Shown here piece by piece: positions 8,265-16,611 of a stretch of DNA of 64,000 nucleotides. Origin of the DNA: Vreelandella neptunia (GTDB taxonomy: Bacteria; Pseudomonadota; Gammaproteobacteria; Pseudomonadales; Halomonadaceae). The notes below the pieces were generated by a model. That model saw only the letters and a program-made list of their open reading frames with translations, had not been told where the DNA came from and did no database searches. Position 1 is the stretch's first letter; every line of letters begins with the position of its first letter. Both the position numbers and the translations under genes were made by a program. The stretch spans positions 1,116,001 through 1,180,000 of the forward strand of contig NZ_CP140255.1 of assembly GCF_034479615.1 (NCBI RefSeq), read 5' to 3'.

Positions 8265-8687
8265 ATGGATAGTAAAGCAAGTGCACGCTGGGAAGGTGGT
8301 TTAAAAGACGGTAAAGGCAATGTGTCTACTGAAAGTGGTGTGCTAGATGCGGGCTACTCGTTTAAACAGCGCTTTGAGGGAGAGCCTGGTACCAATCCCG
8401 AAGAGCTGATCGGCGCGGCACACGCCAGCTGTTTCTCAATGGCGCTCTCCATGATTTTGGGTGAGAAAGGCTATACCGCTGACGCTATCGAAACCAGCGC
8501 CAAAGTGACTCTTTCCCAAAGCGATGCAGGTTTTGATATCTCGAACATTCACCTGGACGTTGTTGCTGAGATCAGTGGCGCTGATGACGCAGCATTCCAA
8601 GAAGCAGCGGAAACGGCTAAAGCCAATTGCCCTGTTTCCAAAGTACTTAATGCTGATATTAGCATGACGGCCAAACTGAAAGCCTAA
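8265..8687 (+). CDS. OsmC family peroxiredoxin
   Basis: A 140-residue OsmC/Ohr-superfamily protein that reduces organic hydroperoxides with two cysteines. Both catalytic cysteines are visible, in the contexts AAHASCFSMALS and AKANCPVSKVL. The order and length fit the OsmC subgroup better than Ohr, which begins differently. A strong ribosome site (AAAGGAG) precedes the ATG. A terminator hairpin follows at 8737. The OhrR-type regulator at 98-541 is a possible controller but is not adjacent. Confidence 0.92.
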   Translation: MDSKASARWEGGLKDGKGNVSTESGVLDAGYSFKQRFEGEPGTNPEELIGAAHASCFSMALSMILGEKGYTADAIETSAKVTLSQSDAGFDISNIHLDVVAEISGADDAAFQEAAETAKANCPVSKVLNADISMTAKLKA

Positions 8688-8736
8688 TTTTGTCTAGGCT
8701 GTACTTTGCTTATAAATAGGTTGTGTTTTGACATAG

Positions 8737-8775
8737 ATGGCTCGCGTATAAACAGTGTGCGCGAGCCATTTTGCT
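8737..8775 (+). terminator. Rho-independent terminator after the OsmC gene
   Basis: A perfect 10-bp stem (8737-8746 with 8760-8769, arm ATGGCTCGCG) is followed by TTTGC. It sits about 50 bp past the OsmC stop codon. Confidence 0.7.
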
Positions 8776-8831
8776 AACTAAACGCATTTTAGGTTTTTGA
8801 TTATTTCTTTGTTATCTTAAATGACATGCAT

Positions 8832-8864
8832 TAAAAAGCCTTGGCAATTGCCAAGGCTTTTATC
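8832..8864 (-). terminator. Terminator, probably bidirectional, of the PRC-barrel gene
   Basis: AAAAAGCCTTGGCAA pairs with TTGCCAAGGCTTTT, giving a stem with A- and T-runs on both sides, so it can stop transcription from either strand. It lies just beyond the stop of the minus-strand PRC-barrel gene. Confidence 0.8.
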
Positions 8865-8877
8865 TTATGACTAGTGC

Positions 8878-9303
8878 TTACTTGTCTTCGTCTCCGTCAC
8901 GGTTATACTCTTCAGCTGCTTCAAGCGCATCTTCTGATGCATTAACGGTAATGACATAATCATCGCCATCTTCGTCTTTAGTCAGCTCAAGTGAATCCCA
9001 TTCAATCGCAACGTTTTTCTCACCCATACCTAAGAAGCCACCAACGCCAACAACAACAGCATTGATTTGGCCGTCTTCACCAATCACGAGGTCAGTAATG
9101 GTGCCGATGTCTTCGTCATCTTCGACGCTGCTTTTGACTTGATTGCCGGTTAAGGCGTCAGCGTGGAATGTGTTTTCTGGCGTTTCCGTTAGGTAAGTCG
9201 CTTCCATGGTCGTGGTGTTTTCTTCAGCATTTACACTGCCAGCGGCAAACATAAAGGCTGGAACCATGAGAGTACCTAGAATAGCGGGTTTGATCATTTT
9301 CAT
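8878..9303 (-). CDS. Exported PRC-barrel domain protein
   Basis: A small periplasmic protein of 141 residues with a signal peptide (MKMIKPAILGTLMVPAF, cleavage near SVNA-EEN) and a PRC-barrel domain covering roughly residues 45-120 (VKSSVEDDEDIGTITDLVIG, then INAVVVGVGGFLGMG). PRC barrels are small beta folds that bind RNA or proteins; exported forms are of unknown function, often stress-linked. The C-terminus is strongly acidic. I start it at 9303 because AAGGAG lies 9 bases upstream; a longer reading frame to 9366 has no ribosome site and would bury the signal peptide. Confidence 0.85.
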   Translation of the reverse strand: MKMIKPAILGTLMVPAFMFAAGSVNAEENTTTMEATYLTETPENTFHADALTGNQVKSSVEDDEDIGTITDLVIGEDGQINAVVVGVGGFLGMGEKNVAIEWDSLELTKDEDGDDYVITVNASEDALEAAEEYNRDGDEDK

Positions 9304-9750
9304 TTTGCTTGCTCCTTGCGATTTTATTGGGCTTAACGACTCCGCGTAGCAACCCGAATAAATCAATAGTGACGGTATTGGCTTCGTTTAAAATAAGCGA
9401 TGGCAATGCCGATACTATTATTCCTAAGTGTGTTAATTACCCTAGCTACTTAATGCATTGGGAATTAGTGCATTGGATAATTAACGCTATCTTGCGCTTC
9501 ACTGCGTCAAGACAACTATCAGGTTAGTCGCTGCGTTCAAAAATACAACCATTAAAGTGAAACTTTTAGGTAACACCACCACTGCTGTTCGGCCCTCATG
9601 GGCCTACACCCGCGCCGTCATGCCACAGGCTGTTGAGTTGACCCGCCCTCGCTCAGTGTTCATATTCGTCTCCAAATGGCTCGCTTTCTATCCTCTGTTT
9701 GATAAAAGGTTTGATAAAAGTGAGGTCACATAAAAAGGAGAACCCTGACC
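9304..9750. other. Intergenic region between the PRC-barrel and L,D-transpeptidase genes
   Basis: About 450 bp without a convincing gene. It holds a 15-bp-spaced pair of TGCATTGG (9454-9461 and 9469-9476) within AT-rich DNA. It also holds a tandem 12-bp repeat of GTTTGATAAAAG (9697-9708 and 9709-9720), close to the ribosome site AAAAAGGAG of the downstream gene. The reading frames here have no recognisable product. Confidence 0.6.
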
Positions 9751-10707
9751 ATGATTTCCCACCCTTTGCAGTGTTTAAAACAGTTCTGCGTTAGCAGCGT
9801 TGCGCTAGGCGCTTGGCTATTAGCCTCAAGTGCTGTGGCCGATAGCAGCGAGCTTCCCAAAGGGCATTTTCTACTGCCTGAAGAGGGCAACATGGTGGGC
9901 CAAGTGTATACCGTCACGGCGACCGAAGAGGATACGCTGCTGGATATTGCTCGGGCACACAACGTGGGCTACGAAGAAATTCGTATGGCCAACCCGGATA
10001 CCAGCCTCTGGGTACCGGGAGAAGGCACCGAAGTGACGATCCCCGGGCAGTATATTCTTCCCGATGAAGCGCGTAGCGGCATTGTGATTAACGTGGCAGA
10101 GCTACGCCTTTACTACTACCCCGAGGTAGCAGAGGGCGAGACGCCGCGGGTCGAAACCTACCCTATTGGTATCGGGCGGGATGCTTATAACACCCCACTT
10201 GGAGTTACCGAAACCACTATGCGGCTTGAAAACCCGGCCTGGTATCCACCTGAGTCGATTCGTCGTGAAGCCGCCGAGCGGGGCGACCCAGCCCCTGCGG
10301 TAGTTCCCCCCGGTGCCGACAATCCCTTGGGTGAATACGCTATTTTGCTGGATATCCCCGGTTACCTGATCCATGGCACCAACCAACCAGATGGCATTGG
10401 TATGCGGGCTAGCCGGGGCTGCATCCGCATGCACCCGGAAGATATCGAGTCGGTGTTCTGGCGTGTGCCGGTAGGCACCCAGGTCAATATTATCGATTCG
10501 CCGATCAAAGTAGGCTGGGGTAAAGAGGGGAATCGCTACATTCAAGCCTTCACCGCCACGGATGAGCAAGTATTTGGTATGGAAACGCTGTTAAACGTAG
10601 TTGGCTTAATTGAAAAGCATGACGGGGGTAATGCCTCCAGCGTCAACTACGAGCAGGTAAGTGAAATATTAGAGCGAGCGAATGGCCAGATCGTGCCGAT
10701 TAGCTAA
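9751..10707 (+). CDS. L,D-transpeptidase with LysM domain (ErfK/YbiS/YcfS/YnhG type)
   Basis: A 318-residue periplasmic enzyme that makes 3-3 peptidoglycan cross-links or attaches Braun-type lipoprotein. It has a signal peptide (residues 1-30), a LysM peptidoglycan-binding region (residues 50-92) and a YkuD catalytic domain (residues 110-255). The catalytic motif is intact: HGTNQP, then SRGCIRM with the nucleophilic cysteine near residue 224. A C-terminal extension of about 50 residues follows. The gene is convergent with the 2OG-oxygenase gene, 14 bp away, with no clear terminator. Confidence 0.94.
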   Translation: MISHPLQCLKQFCVSSVALGAWLLASSAVADSSELPKGHFLLPEEGNMVGQVYTVTATEEDTLLDIARAHNVGYEEIRMANPDTSLWVPGEGTEVTIPGQYILPDEARSGIVINVAELRLYYYPEVAEGETPRVETYPIGIGRDAYNTPLGVTETTMRLENPAWYPPESIRREAAERGDPAPAVVPPGADNPLGEYAILLDIPGYLIHGTNQPDGIGMRASRGCIRMHPEDIESVFWRVPVGTQVNIIDSPIKVGWGKEGNRYIQAFTATDEQVFGMETLLNVVGLIEKHDGGNASSVNYEQVSEILERANGQIVPIS

Positions 10708-10721
10708 ACGATGGTGCAGCG

Positions 10722-11390
10722 CTAGCGTGCTGGGTCCAAAACCCCTCCCAGCGATGCGTTGCGCCTAAACCAACCCGCAATGCTGGTACGCGGGCAGCGA
10801 GTTGGTAGCACTTCATGGGGAATGGTCTCAGATAAGAAGCAGGCGAAGGTGCCCGCTTCGGGTACCACCCGGGCGACCTCTTGTCTGGGGTCGTCGGGGT
10901 GGTAGATCACCATCTCACCGCCACCGTCGCTGGGCCAGTCCGGTGTCAAATAGCCGACCGTAGATATCACGCGGTTGGCACGGCCTCGAAAGCTATCCAG
11001 GTGACGTTGATAAAAAGCGCCCGGTGGATAGTGGGCAAAGTGGGCCTCGTACTCAAATAAGCCCAAAAACAGCGCCTGGTTAAGCGCCTGCTGTAGCTCG
11101 CTCATGGCGTCTAAGTATCGCCGTTGGGCAGCGCTTTCTCGATCAAGCCAATGAATAGCGTCACCGCGGATATCTTTACGCAGTAGGTGCTGTTGTCCGC
11201 GACCAATGCCCGCTTCATCCAGTCCGTTATAGGCCGCCCGCTGGAGAAGCTCATTATTCAGCGCGCCGCATAGCTCCAAGTCAATAGCCCCGCGGCCTAC
11301 ATACCAACCCTGTTCAACCAGCGCATCCACAAGAGCGACCTGCGTCTCGGGCTGAAGCGCAGGTGACGACGTAGCAACACTAGGGATCAT
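10722..11390 (-). CDS. 2OG-Fe(II) oxygenase (prolyl 4-hydroxylase-like)
   Basis: A 222-residue member of the 2-oxoglutarate and iron-dependent oxygenases, of the SM-20/P4H type. The iron ligands are visible as H-x-D in QRHLDSF (around residue 135) and a distal histidine in IPHEVLPT; the 2OG-binding arginine is in SIAGWFRR. The substrate is unknown; bacterial relatives hydroxylate prolines of ribosomal proteins or EF-Tu. Its ATG overlaps the stop of the upstream Nudix gene (ATGA), so the two are translationally coupled. Confidence 0.9.
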   Translation of the reverse strand: MIPSVATSSPALQPETQVALVDALVEQGWYVGRGAIDLELCGALNNELLQRAAYNGLDEAGIGRGQQHLLRKDIRGDAIHWLDRESAAQRRYLDAMSELQQALNQALFLGLFEYEAHFAHYPPGAFYQRHLDSFRGRANRVISTVGYLTPDWPSDGGGEMVIYHPDDPRQEVARVVPEAGTFACFLSETIPHEVLPTRCPRTSIAGWFRRNASLGGVLDPAR

Positions 11391-12058
11391 TGGTTGGATC
11401 TCGATGGCGCCGAATCAGGAACGCTTGTAGAGAGTTTAGATAGACGGTTTTTGCGCTCAGGGTGGTGGCGCAGCGGCCCCTGGGGGCGTTGATATAAATC
11501 AATCGGCATACCGAAGCCCTCGGCCAGTAACTCGACCAGCATCATGGCAGATAATCCCCAAATCACATGGCCGTCCACATGATAGCTAGGCACGTAGTGG
11601 GCAACGCCATCCACGGTAATCACGTCGGTATGGGTGCGGTGATCGTCTAGAAAGTGACTTAGTGGCACTTCAAAAATAGCGTCTAGCTCTCCTGGGTCGG
11701 CGATCAGCGGTAAATCCGGCGGAATAATGCCCACCCAGGGGGTAACGCGAATACCGTGCAGCGAAATAACGTCCGACAGCCTACCTAGGGGTTGCACCAG
11801 CGCGGGGTCGAGGGCAATCTCCTCTTCTGCCTCGCGCAGTGCCGTGGCGTAAAGGTCGCTATCAAAGGGCTCGCGCTTGCCGCCAGGGAACGCCACTTGG
11901 CCGCTGTGGGTGCTCAAGTGGCTGGCCCGGCGGGTAAACAGTAAGGTAGGCGCTGGGCGTTCGACAATCGGCAACAGCACGGCGGCCTCGGGCATCACTA
12001 TGTGATCCAAGCGTTGAGGAGTCAGCTGTTGCAGCTGTTTGCGCAGTTTCTCTAACAT
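11387..12058 (-). CDS. Nudix hydrolase, CoA pyrophosphatase type (NudL/YeaB-like)
   Basis: A 223-residue Nudix protein like those that cleave CoA and its esters to phosphopantetheine and 3',5'-ADP. The CoA-specific motif upstream of the Nudix box (LFTRRASHLSTHSGQVAFPGG) and a Nudix box with REAEEEI are present. The frame extends to 12196, but that would overlap the divergent gene at 12153; the ATG at 12058 matches the usual family start (MLEKLRKQLQQL). The first gene of a two-gene unit with the oxygenase. Confidence 0.88.
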   Translation of the reverse strand: MLEKLRKQLQQLTPQRLDHIVMPEAAVLLPIVERPAPTLLFTRRASHLSTHSGQVAFPGGKREPFDSDLYATALREAEEEIALDPALVQPLGRLSDVISLHGIRVTPWVGIIPPDLPLIADPGELDAIFEVPLSHFLDDHRTHTDVITVDGVAHYVPSYHVDGHVIWGLSAMMLVELLAEGFGMPIDLYQRPQGPLRHHPERKNRLSKLSTSVPDSAPSRSNQ

Positions 12059-12152
12059 GGGGTATCCCGTTACTTTGTTCTCTTTTACCCAGCAGCGGTC
12101 GTTGACGTCAAGCGCGTCGAGGCTTCTATTCACTAGCCGTTGAGAATATGCG

Positions 12153-12710
12153 ATGAACTTTTGCAGCCAGTGTGGTGATAAAGTACGTTTTGCCATCCCG
12201 GAAGGCGATGACCGCCAGCGCTACCTGTGCGATGCCTGCGGCACGATTCACTATCAGAACCCACGCATTGTCGCCGGTACGCTGCCCGTCAGCGGTAGTA
12301 AAGTGCTGCTCTGTAAACGGGCGATTTCACCGCGCAAAGGCTACTGGACACTGCCCGCCGGCTATATGGAAAATGCCGAATCAACCCAGCAGGCCGCTTC
12401 CCGTGAGACCCGTGAAGAGGCCTGTGCCGAGGTCGAACTGGCCAACCTCTACACGCTAATTGACCTGCCGCATATCAATCAGGTGTATATGATTTTTCGC
12501 GCCGAATTAGTCGGTGGCTTCAGCGCCGGGCCGGAAAGCCTGGAAGTCGCGCTGTTCGAAGAGCATGAGATCCCTTGGGATGAGCTCGCCTTCATGACTA
12601 TTGAGCGCACCCTCAAGCATTTTTACGCCGACCGCCCCCGCAATGAATTTCCGCTGCATATCAGCATGGTAACGCCAGAAGATCGCGAGCGTTATTTTGG
12701 CAGTGCGTAA
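12153..12710 (+). CDS. Nudix hydrolase with N-terminal zinc ribbon
   Basis: A 185-residue Nudix hydrolase. The N-terminus has a four-cysteine zinc ribbon (CSQCG at residues 4-8, then CDACG), as in the NADH pyrophosphatase branch, but the protein is shorter than NudC. The Nudix box begins GYMENAES and continues RETREEAC. The likely substrate is a dinucleotide or nucleoside diphosphate derivative; this is not resolved. It is divergent from the other Nudix gene, 94 bp apart, and ends 16 bp from the convergent NIF3-like gene. Confidence 0.9.
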   Translation: MNFCSQCGDKVRFAIPEGDDRQRYLCDACGTIHYQNPRIVAGTLPVSGSKVLLCKRAISPRKGYWTLPAGYMENAESTQQAASRETREEACAEVELANLYTLIDLPHINQVYMIFRAELVGGFSAGPESLEVALFEEHEIPWDELAFMTIERTLKHFYADRPRNEFPLHISMVTPEDRERYFGSA

Positions 12711-12726
12711 GACGTTAAAGGTCTGA

Positions 12727-13038
12727 TTATAGATCGGCGAGCTGCCACACATCATAAGCGACTTCTTCATAGGGGTGGGCAAGCCTCAAGGCCGCGATGG
12801 CGCCGTGAATATGCGCTTCATCGCAGAGCAGTTCGACTTTGAACTCTTCGACCTTTTCCAAGCTGCCCACCGAGCCGATGTGCGGGTGGGCGCCTTCCGT
12901 TGGGCGAAACTGCCCCGTGCCTCGGGTTTGAAAACAGACGTTTTCGTACGCCCCTACACGCCCGGCTCCGGCTTCGAATACCGCCTGTTTGACACTTTCG
13001 GCATCTTCTACGGGGACAAAAAATGCGAGCTTATACAT
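12727..13038 (-). CDS. Small NIF3-like domain protein (YqfO insert type)
   Basis: A 103-residue protein matching the stand-alone version of the alpha/beta insert domain found in NIF3/YqfO proteins, related in fold to CutA/PII. Conserved blocks are YKLAFFVP near the start, GRVGAYENVCF, PTEGAHPHIG and the C-terminal AHPYEEVAYDV. The molecular function is unknown; members may bind metals or ligands. The start at 13038 is set by GGAGG 6 bases upstream; the frame extends 7 codons further without a ribosome site. Confidence 0.85.
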   Translation of the reverse strand: MYKLAFFVPVEDAESVKQAVFEAGAGRVGAYENVCFQTRGTGQFRPTEGAHPHIGSVGSLEKVEEFKVELLCDEAHIHGAIAALRLAHPYEEVAYDVWQLADL

Positions 13039-13167
13039 ACTGTACCTCCAAACGATCAATCCAGTGTGAAACGTTGAACTCTGGCTATGTTAGCGGATAG
13101 GCGACTACTGGTCGCGGGCTTGGCTTTGTATGATGATGCTTTTATGACGTTTACCCACGATTGTTAG

Positions 13168-14130
13168 ATGAGCCATCCCATGGATAAATTTGAGGTAAAG
13201 CTGGATCAGGCGGCCAGAGCCGCATGGATGTCTTACGTAGGTGGAATGACCCAGGATGAGATCGCCAGCCAGTTGGGTGTCTCACGACCCGGTGTGCAGC
13301 GTTTATTGGCGTTGGCTCGCCAGGAAGGGCTGGTAAAAGTGCATATTGATCACCCGATCTCTAACTGCATGGCGCTGGGCAGCACGCTGCGCGACCACTT
13401 TGGCTTGACCTACTGTGAAGTGGTACCTGCCGATAGCCACGCCGCCGACAGCGCCGCTTCCTACTTGGCAGTCGCTGCTGCCGAGCGCATTGCGCAACTG
13501 GTCGAACGCAGCGAGCCATTAACCCTGTCGCTAGGCACCGGGCGTTCTGTGCGGGCCGCGGTGGAAGCGCTTAGCCGCGTTGAGCGGCCCCAACATCGCT
13601 TTGTGTCGCTGGTGGGCAATGTCGCCCGAGATGGTTCGGCCAACCGCTACGATGCGGTGATGGTGATGGCGGATAAAACCGGCGGCGAACGCTTCTTACT
13701 GCCTGCACCGGTGGTCGCCGAGTCGCTGGCTGAAAAAGAGGCGATGCTGGCTCAACGCCTCTTTAAAGCGATTGCTGATGTGGCGCGACAGTCAGAAGCA
13801 GCGTTTATCGGTGTCGGGCGCATCGACCGTCAGGCCACGCTGTTTCAAGACCATTTCATTAGTGAAAGCGAGCTGGATGAATTGTTGGGACTGAAAGCGG
13901 TAGGGGAGTTGCTTGGTTGGCCGCTGAATCGCGACGGCGAGGTGATAGACTGCTCAATTACGCGGCGGGTCACCAGTCTTCCCCTGGAGCGCTTTGGTAA
14001 GCACCATATGGTGGCGATTGCGGGAGGGCACGAAAAAGCCCCGGCGATCCATGCCGCATTGCGCGGCGGCTGGCTGAAGGGCTTGGTGACTGACGAAGTG
14101 GCCGCGCGGCAGATCGTTGAAGCACTCTAG
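13168..14130 (+). CDS. SorC/DeoR-type sugar-binding transcriptional regulator
   Basis: A 320-residue SorC-family regulator with an N-terminal helix-turn-helix (about residues 20-50: GGMTQDEIASQLGVSRPGVQRLL) and a C-terminal sugar-phosphate-sensing domain related to sugar isomerases (SLGTGRS; IGVGRID). An in-frame ATG at 13180 (MDKFEVK) is equally possible as start. It lies directly before the polyol ABC operon and in the same direction, so it most likely controls that operon in response to a polyol-derived sugar or sugar phosphate. Whether it activates or represses cannot be told from sequence. Confidence 0.9.
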   Translation: MSHPMDKFEVKLDQAARAAWMSYVGGMTQDEIASQLGVSRPGVQRLLALARQEGLVKVHIDHPISNCMALGSTLRDHFGLTYCEVVPADSHAADSAASYLAVAAAERIAQLVERSEPLTLSLGTGRSVRAAVEALSRVERPQHRFVSLVGNVARDGSANRYDAVMVMADKTGGERFLLPAPVVAESLAEKEAMLAQRLFKAIADVARQSEAAFIGVGRIDRQATLFQDHFISESELDELLGLKAVGELLGWPLNRDGEVIDCSITRRVTSLPLERFGKHHMVAIAGGHEKAPAIHAALRGGWLKGLVTDEVAARQIVEAL

Positions 14131-14247
14131 GGCTTTCAAACCCAGCTGCGTGCACTGCAATATGCGTTAGAGATAATGAATTAGCGTAAAGTCTAAGCTA
14201 ATCAGCTTTGCTTTTTTTTGGCTTACGTACGATCATTTGTTCGATAG

Positions 14248-14264
14248 TTGATCAATAAGATCAA
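14248..14264. promoter_or_regulatory. Candidate SorC operator upstream of the polyol operon
   Basis: TTGATC-N5-GATCAA is a perfect 6-5-6 inverted repeat, 40 bp upstream of the binding-protein ATG and after the regulator gene. A related GATC-containing element lies just before it (14231-14245). It may be the operator, or a chance palindrome in an AT-rich promoter. Confidence 0.4.
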
Positions 14265-14303
14265 GGCGACAACAATGCCAATACCAGCCCATAGGAGTGC
14301 TTT

Positions 14304-15623
14304 ATGCGACTCGCACGTCACTTGCCCGTTACCACGCTAGCGGCCGCCATTGCCATGTCGGGCCATGCCCAGGCGCAAACCGAAATTACCGTGGCCACGG
14401 TTAACAACAACGATATGGTGATTATGCAGAGCCTCACCGAGGCTTTCGAAGAGGCTCACCCCGATATCACCCTGGACTGGGTGGTGCTTGAGGAGAACGT
14501 GTTACGTCAGCGCATGACCACCGATATTGCTACTGGTGGCGGCCAATTCGACGTGATGACCATCGGCACTTACGAAGTACCTATTTGGGCAGAACGCGGC
14601 TGGCTCTCCCCGCTGGATAATCTGCCCGACGATTACAACGAAGACGATCTGCTGACCTCGGTGCGCGATGGTTTGAGCTTGGACGGCACGCTGCATGCGC
14701 TGCCTTTCTACGCCGAAAGCTCGATGATGTACTACCGCCAGGATCTGTTTGAGGAAGCGGGTATTGAAATGAGCGATCAGCCCACCTGGGAAGAGGTGCG
14801 TGAGTGGGCGGGCGAGCTGCACGGCAGCGAAGAAGGTCTGGCCGGTATCTGTCTGCGCGGTAAACCAGGCTGGGGTGAAAACATGGCCTTTGTTTCCACC
14901 CTGGTGAATACCTACGGTGGCCGCTGGTTTGACGAAGAGTGGAACCCAGAGCTCAACTCTGAAGCCTGGGTTAACGCTATCCAGTTCTATGTCGATTTGC
15001 TCAACGACTACGGCCCGCCAGGCGCAAGTTCCAACGGCTTTAACGAAAATCTGGCGCTGTTCTCCCGTGGCAACTGCGCAATGTGGGTGGATGCTACGTC
15101 GGCAGCGGGCAAGCTGTATGACGGCAATGAGTCCGATGTGGCGGACAGCTTAGGTTTTGCCCCAGCGCCTATCGCAAAAACACCCAAAGGCTCACACTGG
15201 TTGTGGTCCTGGGCGCTAGCTATCCCGGCCTCTTCAGAGAACCAGGAAGCGGCGCGCGAGTTTATTACCTGGGCGACCTCACAAGAGTACATTGAACTGG
15301 TCGGTGAAACTCAAGGCTGGACCAGCGTGCCGCCAGGCACTCGTGAGTCGACCTACGCCAATGAACAGTACACCGAAGCAGCCCCCTTTGCTGACTTCGT
15401 GCTGAAGGCTATTCAAGACGCCGACCCTACCGACTCCACCCTGGAACCCAATCCCTATGTGGGCGTGCAGTTTGTGGGCATTCCAGAGTTTCAGTCGATC
15501 GGCACCCAGGTTGGCCAAACCATTGCCGCGGCGCTGACCGGTGACACCACCGTTGAACAGGCGCTAGACAGTGCTCAGCGTGCCACCGAACGCACCATGC
15601 AGCGTGCCGGTTATCTAGACTGA
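14304..15623 (+). CDS. smoE: Polyol ABC transporter substrate-binding protein (SmoE-like)
   Basis: A 439-residue family-1 extracellular solute-binding protein with a clear signal peptide (residues 1-24, ending GHAQAQ). It resembles the sorbitol/mannitol-binding proteins of SmoE/MtlE type. Features include TVATVNNNDMVIMQSL near the mature N-terminus and the WSWALAIPASSEN segment. It delivers polyols to the two permeases that follow. A ribosome site (AGGAG) precedes the ATG. A strong hairpin separates it from the permease genes. Polyol specificity is inferred from family and from the dehydrogenases in the operon. Confidence 0.93.
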   Translation: MRLARHLPVTTLAAAIAMSGHAQAQTEITVATVNNNDMVIMQSLTEAFEEAHPDITLDWVVLEENVLRQRMTTDIATGGGQFDVMTIGTYEVPIWAERGWLSPLDNLPDDYNEDDLLTSVRDGLSLDGTLHALPFYAESSMMYYRQDLFEEAGIEMSDQPTWEEVREWAGELHGSEEGLAGICLRGKPGWGENMAFVSTLVNTYGGRWFDEEWNPELNSEAWVNAIQFYVDLLNDYGPPGASSNGFNENLALFSRGNCAMWVDATSAAGKLYDGNESDVADSLGFAPAPIAKTPKGSHWLWSWALAIPASSENQEAAREFITWATSQEYIELVGETQGWTSVPPGTRESTYANEQYTEAAPFADFVLKAIQDADPTDSTLEPNPYVGVQFVGIPEFQSIGTQVGQTIAAALTGDTTVEQALDSAQRATERTMQRAGYLD

Positions 15624-15630
15624 TGGCCCG

Positions 15631-15663
15631 CAATGCCTGCCTTAGCTAACTAGGCAGGCATTG
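15631..15663 (+). terminator. Intercistronic hairpin between the polyol-binding-protein and permease genes
   Basis: CAATGCCTGCC pairs perfectly with GGCAGGCATTG (11 bp), with further pairing in the loop (TAG/CTA). No U-run follows, only CCCCCAC. The placement matches the hairpin after dctP at 1888, consistent with stabilising the binding-protein mRNA. Confidence 0.7.
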
Positions 15664-15691
15664 CCCCCACACTGTTTCTGCAGGTATTTCC

Positions 15692-16582
15692 ATGAATAAA
15701 ACACGTGCTTCTGGCCGGACGGTCGGCGGGCTAAGGACGCTTTCGCTTCAAGCGCCTGCTGTAACGCTGTTATTGCTTTGGATGATTGTGCCACTGGGCA
15801 TGACGCTATGGTTCTCCTTCCAGCGTTATAACCTGCTAATGCCCGGCATGACGGGCTTTGCCGGGTTGGAAAACTATGAATACCTTCTCACCGACCCTGC
15901 CCTATGGGCCGCTATGGGCAACACGCTGCTGCTGGTGGGGTGGGTGCTGGCGATTACTGTAGTGGGCGGCACACTGCTGGCGGTGCTGTTCCAGCAGGAG
16001 TTTGCGGGGCGCGGGATTGCCCGTGTGCTGGCGATCTCACCGTTTTTTGTAATGCCCACCGTGAGTGCCCTGGTGTGGAAAAACATGATGATGCATCCCT
16101 CGAATGGGGTGCTGGCATGGCTGGCTGAGTCCATTGGGCTGCCCGCTGTCGATTGGTTCTCTTCGCTGCCGCTAACCTCGATTGTGATCATCGTTGCATG
16201 GCAGTGGCTGCCGTTTGCACTGCTGATCCTGCTCACCGCGATGCAATCCCTGGATGAGGATCAGGTGGAAGCGGCGCGGATGGACGGCGCAGGGCCGGTG
16301 GCGATTTTTTTCTTTATCACTCTGCCGCATCTAAAGCGTGCCATCAGCGTGGTGATCATGATTGAGATGATCTTCCTGCTGACCATCTTTGCCGAAATTT
16401 TCGTCACTACCTCCGGCGGGCCTGGCTTGGCGACGACCAATCTGGCTTACCTGATTTACATTCGTGCGTTACTGGATTTTGACGTAGGCACTGCCTCCGC
16501 CGGTGGGGTGATTGCGATCATCCTCGCCAATATCGTGGCGATCTTCCTGGTTCGAATGGTAGCCAAAAACCTGGAAGATTAG
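15692..16582 (+). CDS. smoF: Polyol ABC transporter permease (SmoF-like)
   Basis: A 296-residue MalF-type permease with six predicted membrane helices. The EAA loop that contacts the ATPase is visible around residues 190-210 (EAARMDGAGPVAIFFFITLP). It forms the membrane channel with the next gene product. It starts 68 bp after the binding-protein gene, beyond the hairpin. Confidence 0.94.
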   Translation: MNKTRASGRTVGGLRTLSLQAPAVTLLLLWMIVPLGMTLWFSFQRYNLLMPGMTGFAGLENYEYLLTDPALWAAMGNTLLLVGWVLAITVVGGTLLAVLFQQEFAGRGIARVLAISPFFVMPTVSALVWKNMMMHPSNGVLAWLAESIGLPAVDWFSSLPLTSIVIIVAWQWLPFALLILLTAMQSLDEDQVEAARMDGAGPVAIFFFITLPHLKRAISVVIMIEMIFLLTIFAEIFVTTSGGPGLATTNLAYLIYIRALLDFDVGTASAGGVIAIILANIVAIFLVRMVAKNLED

Positions 16583-16611
16583 ACCGGCACTTGTGTCTTG
16601 GGAGTACTTCG

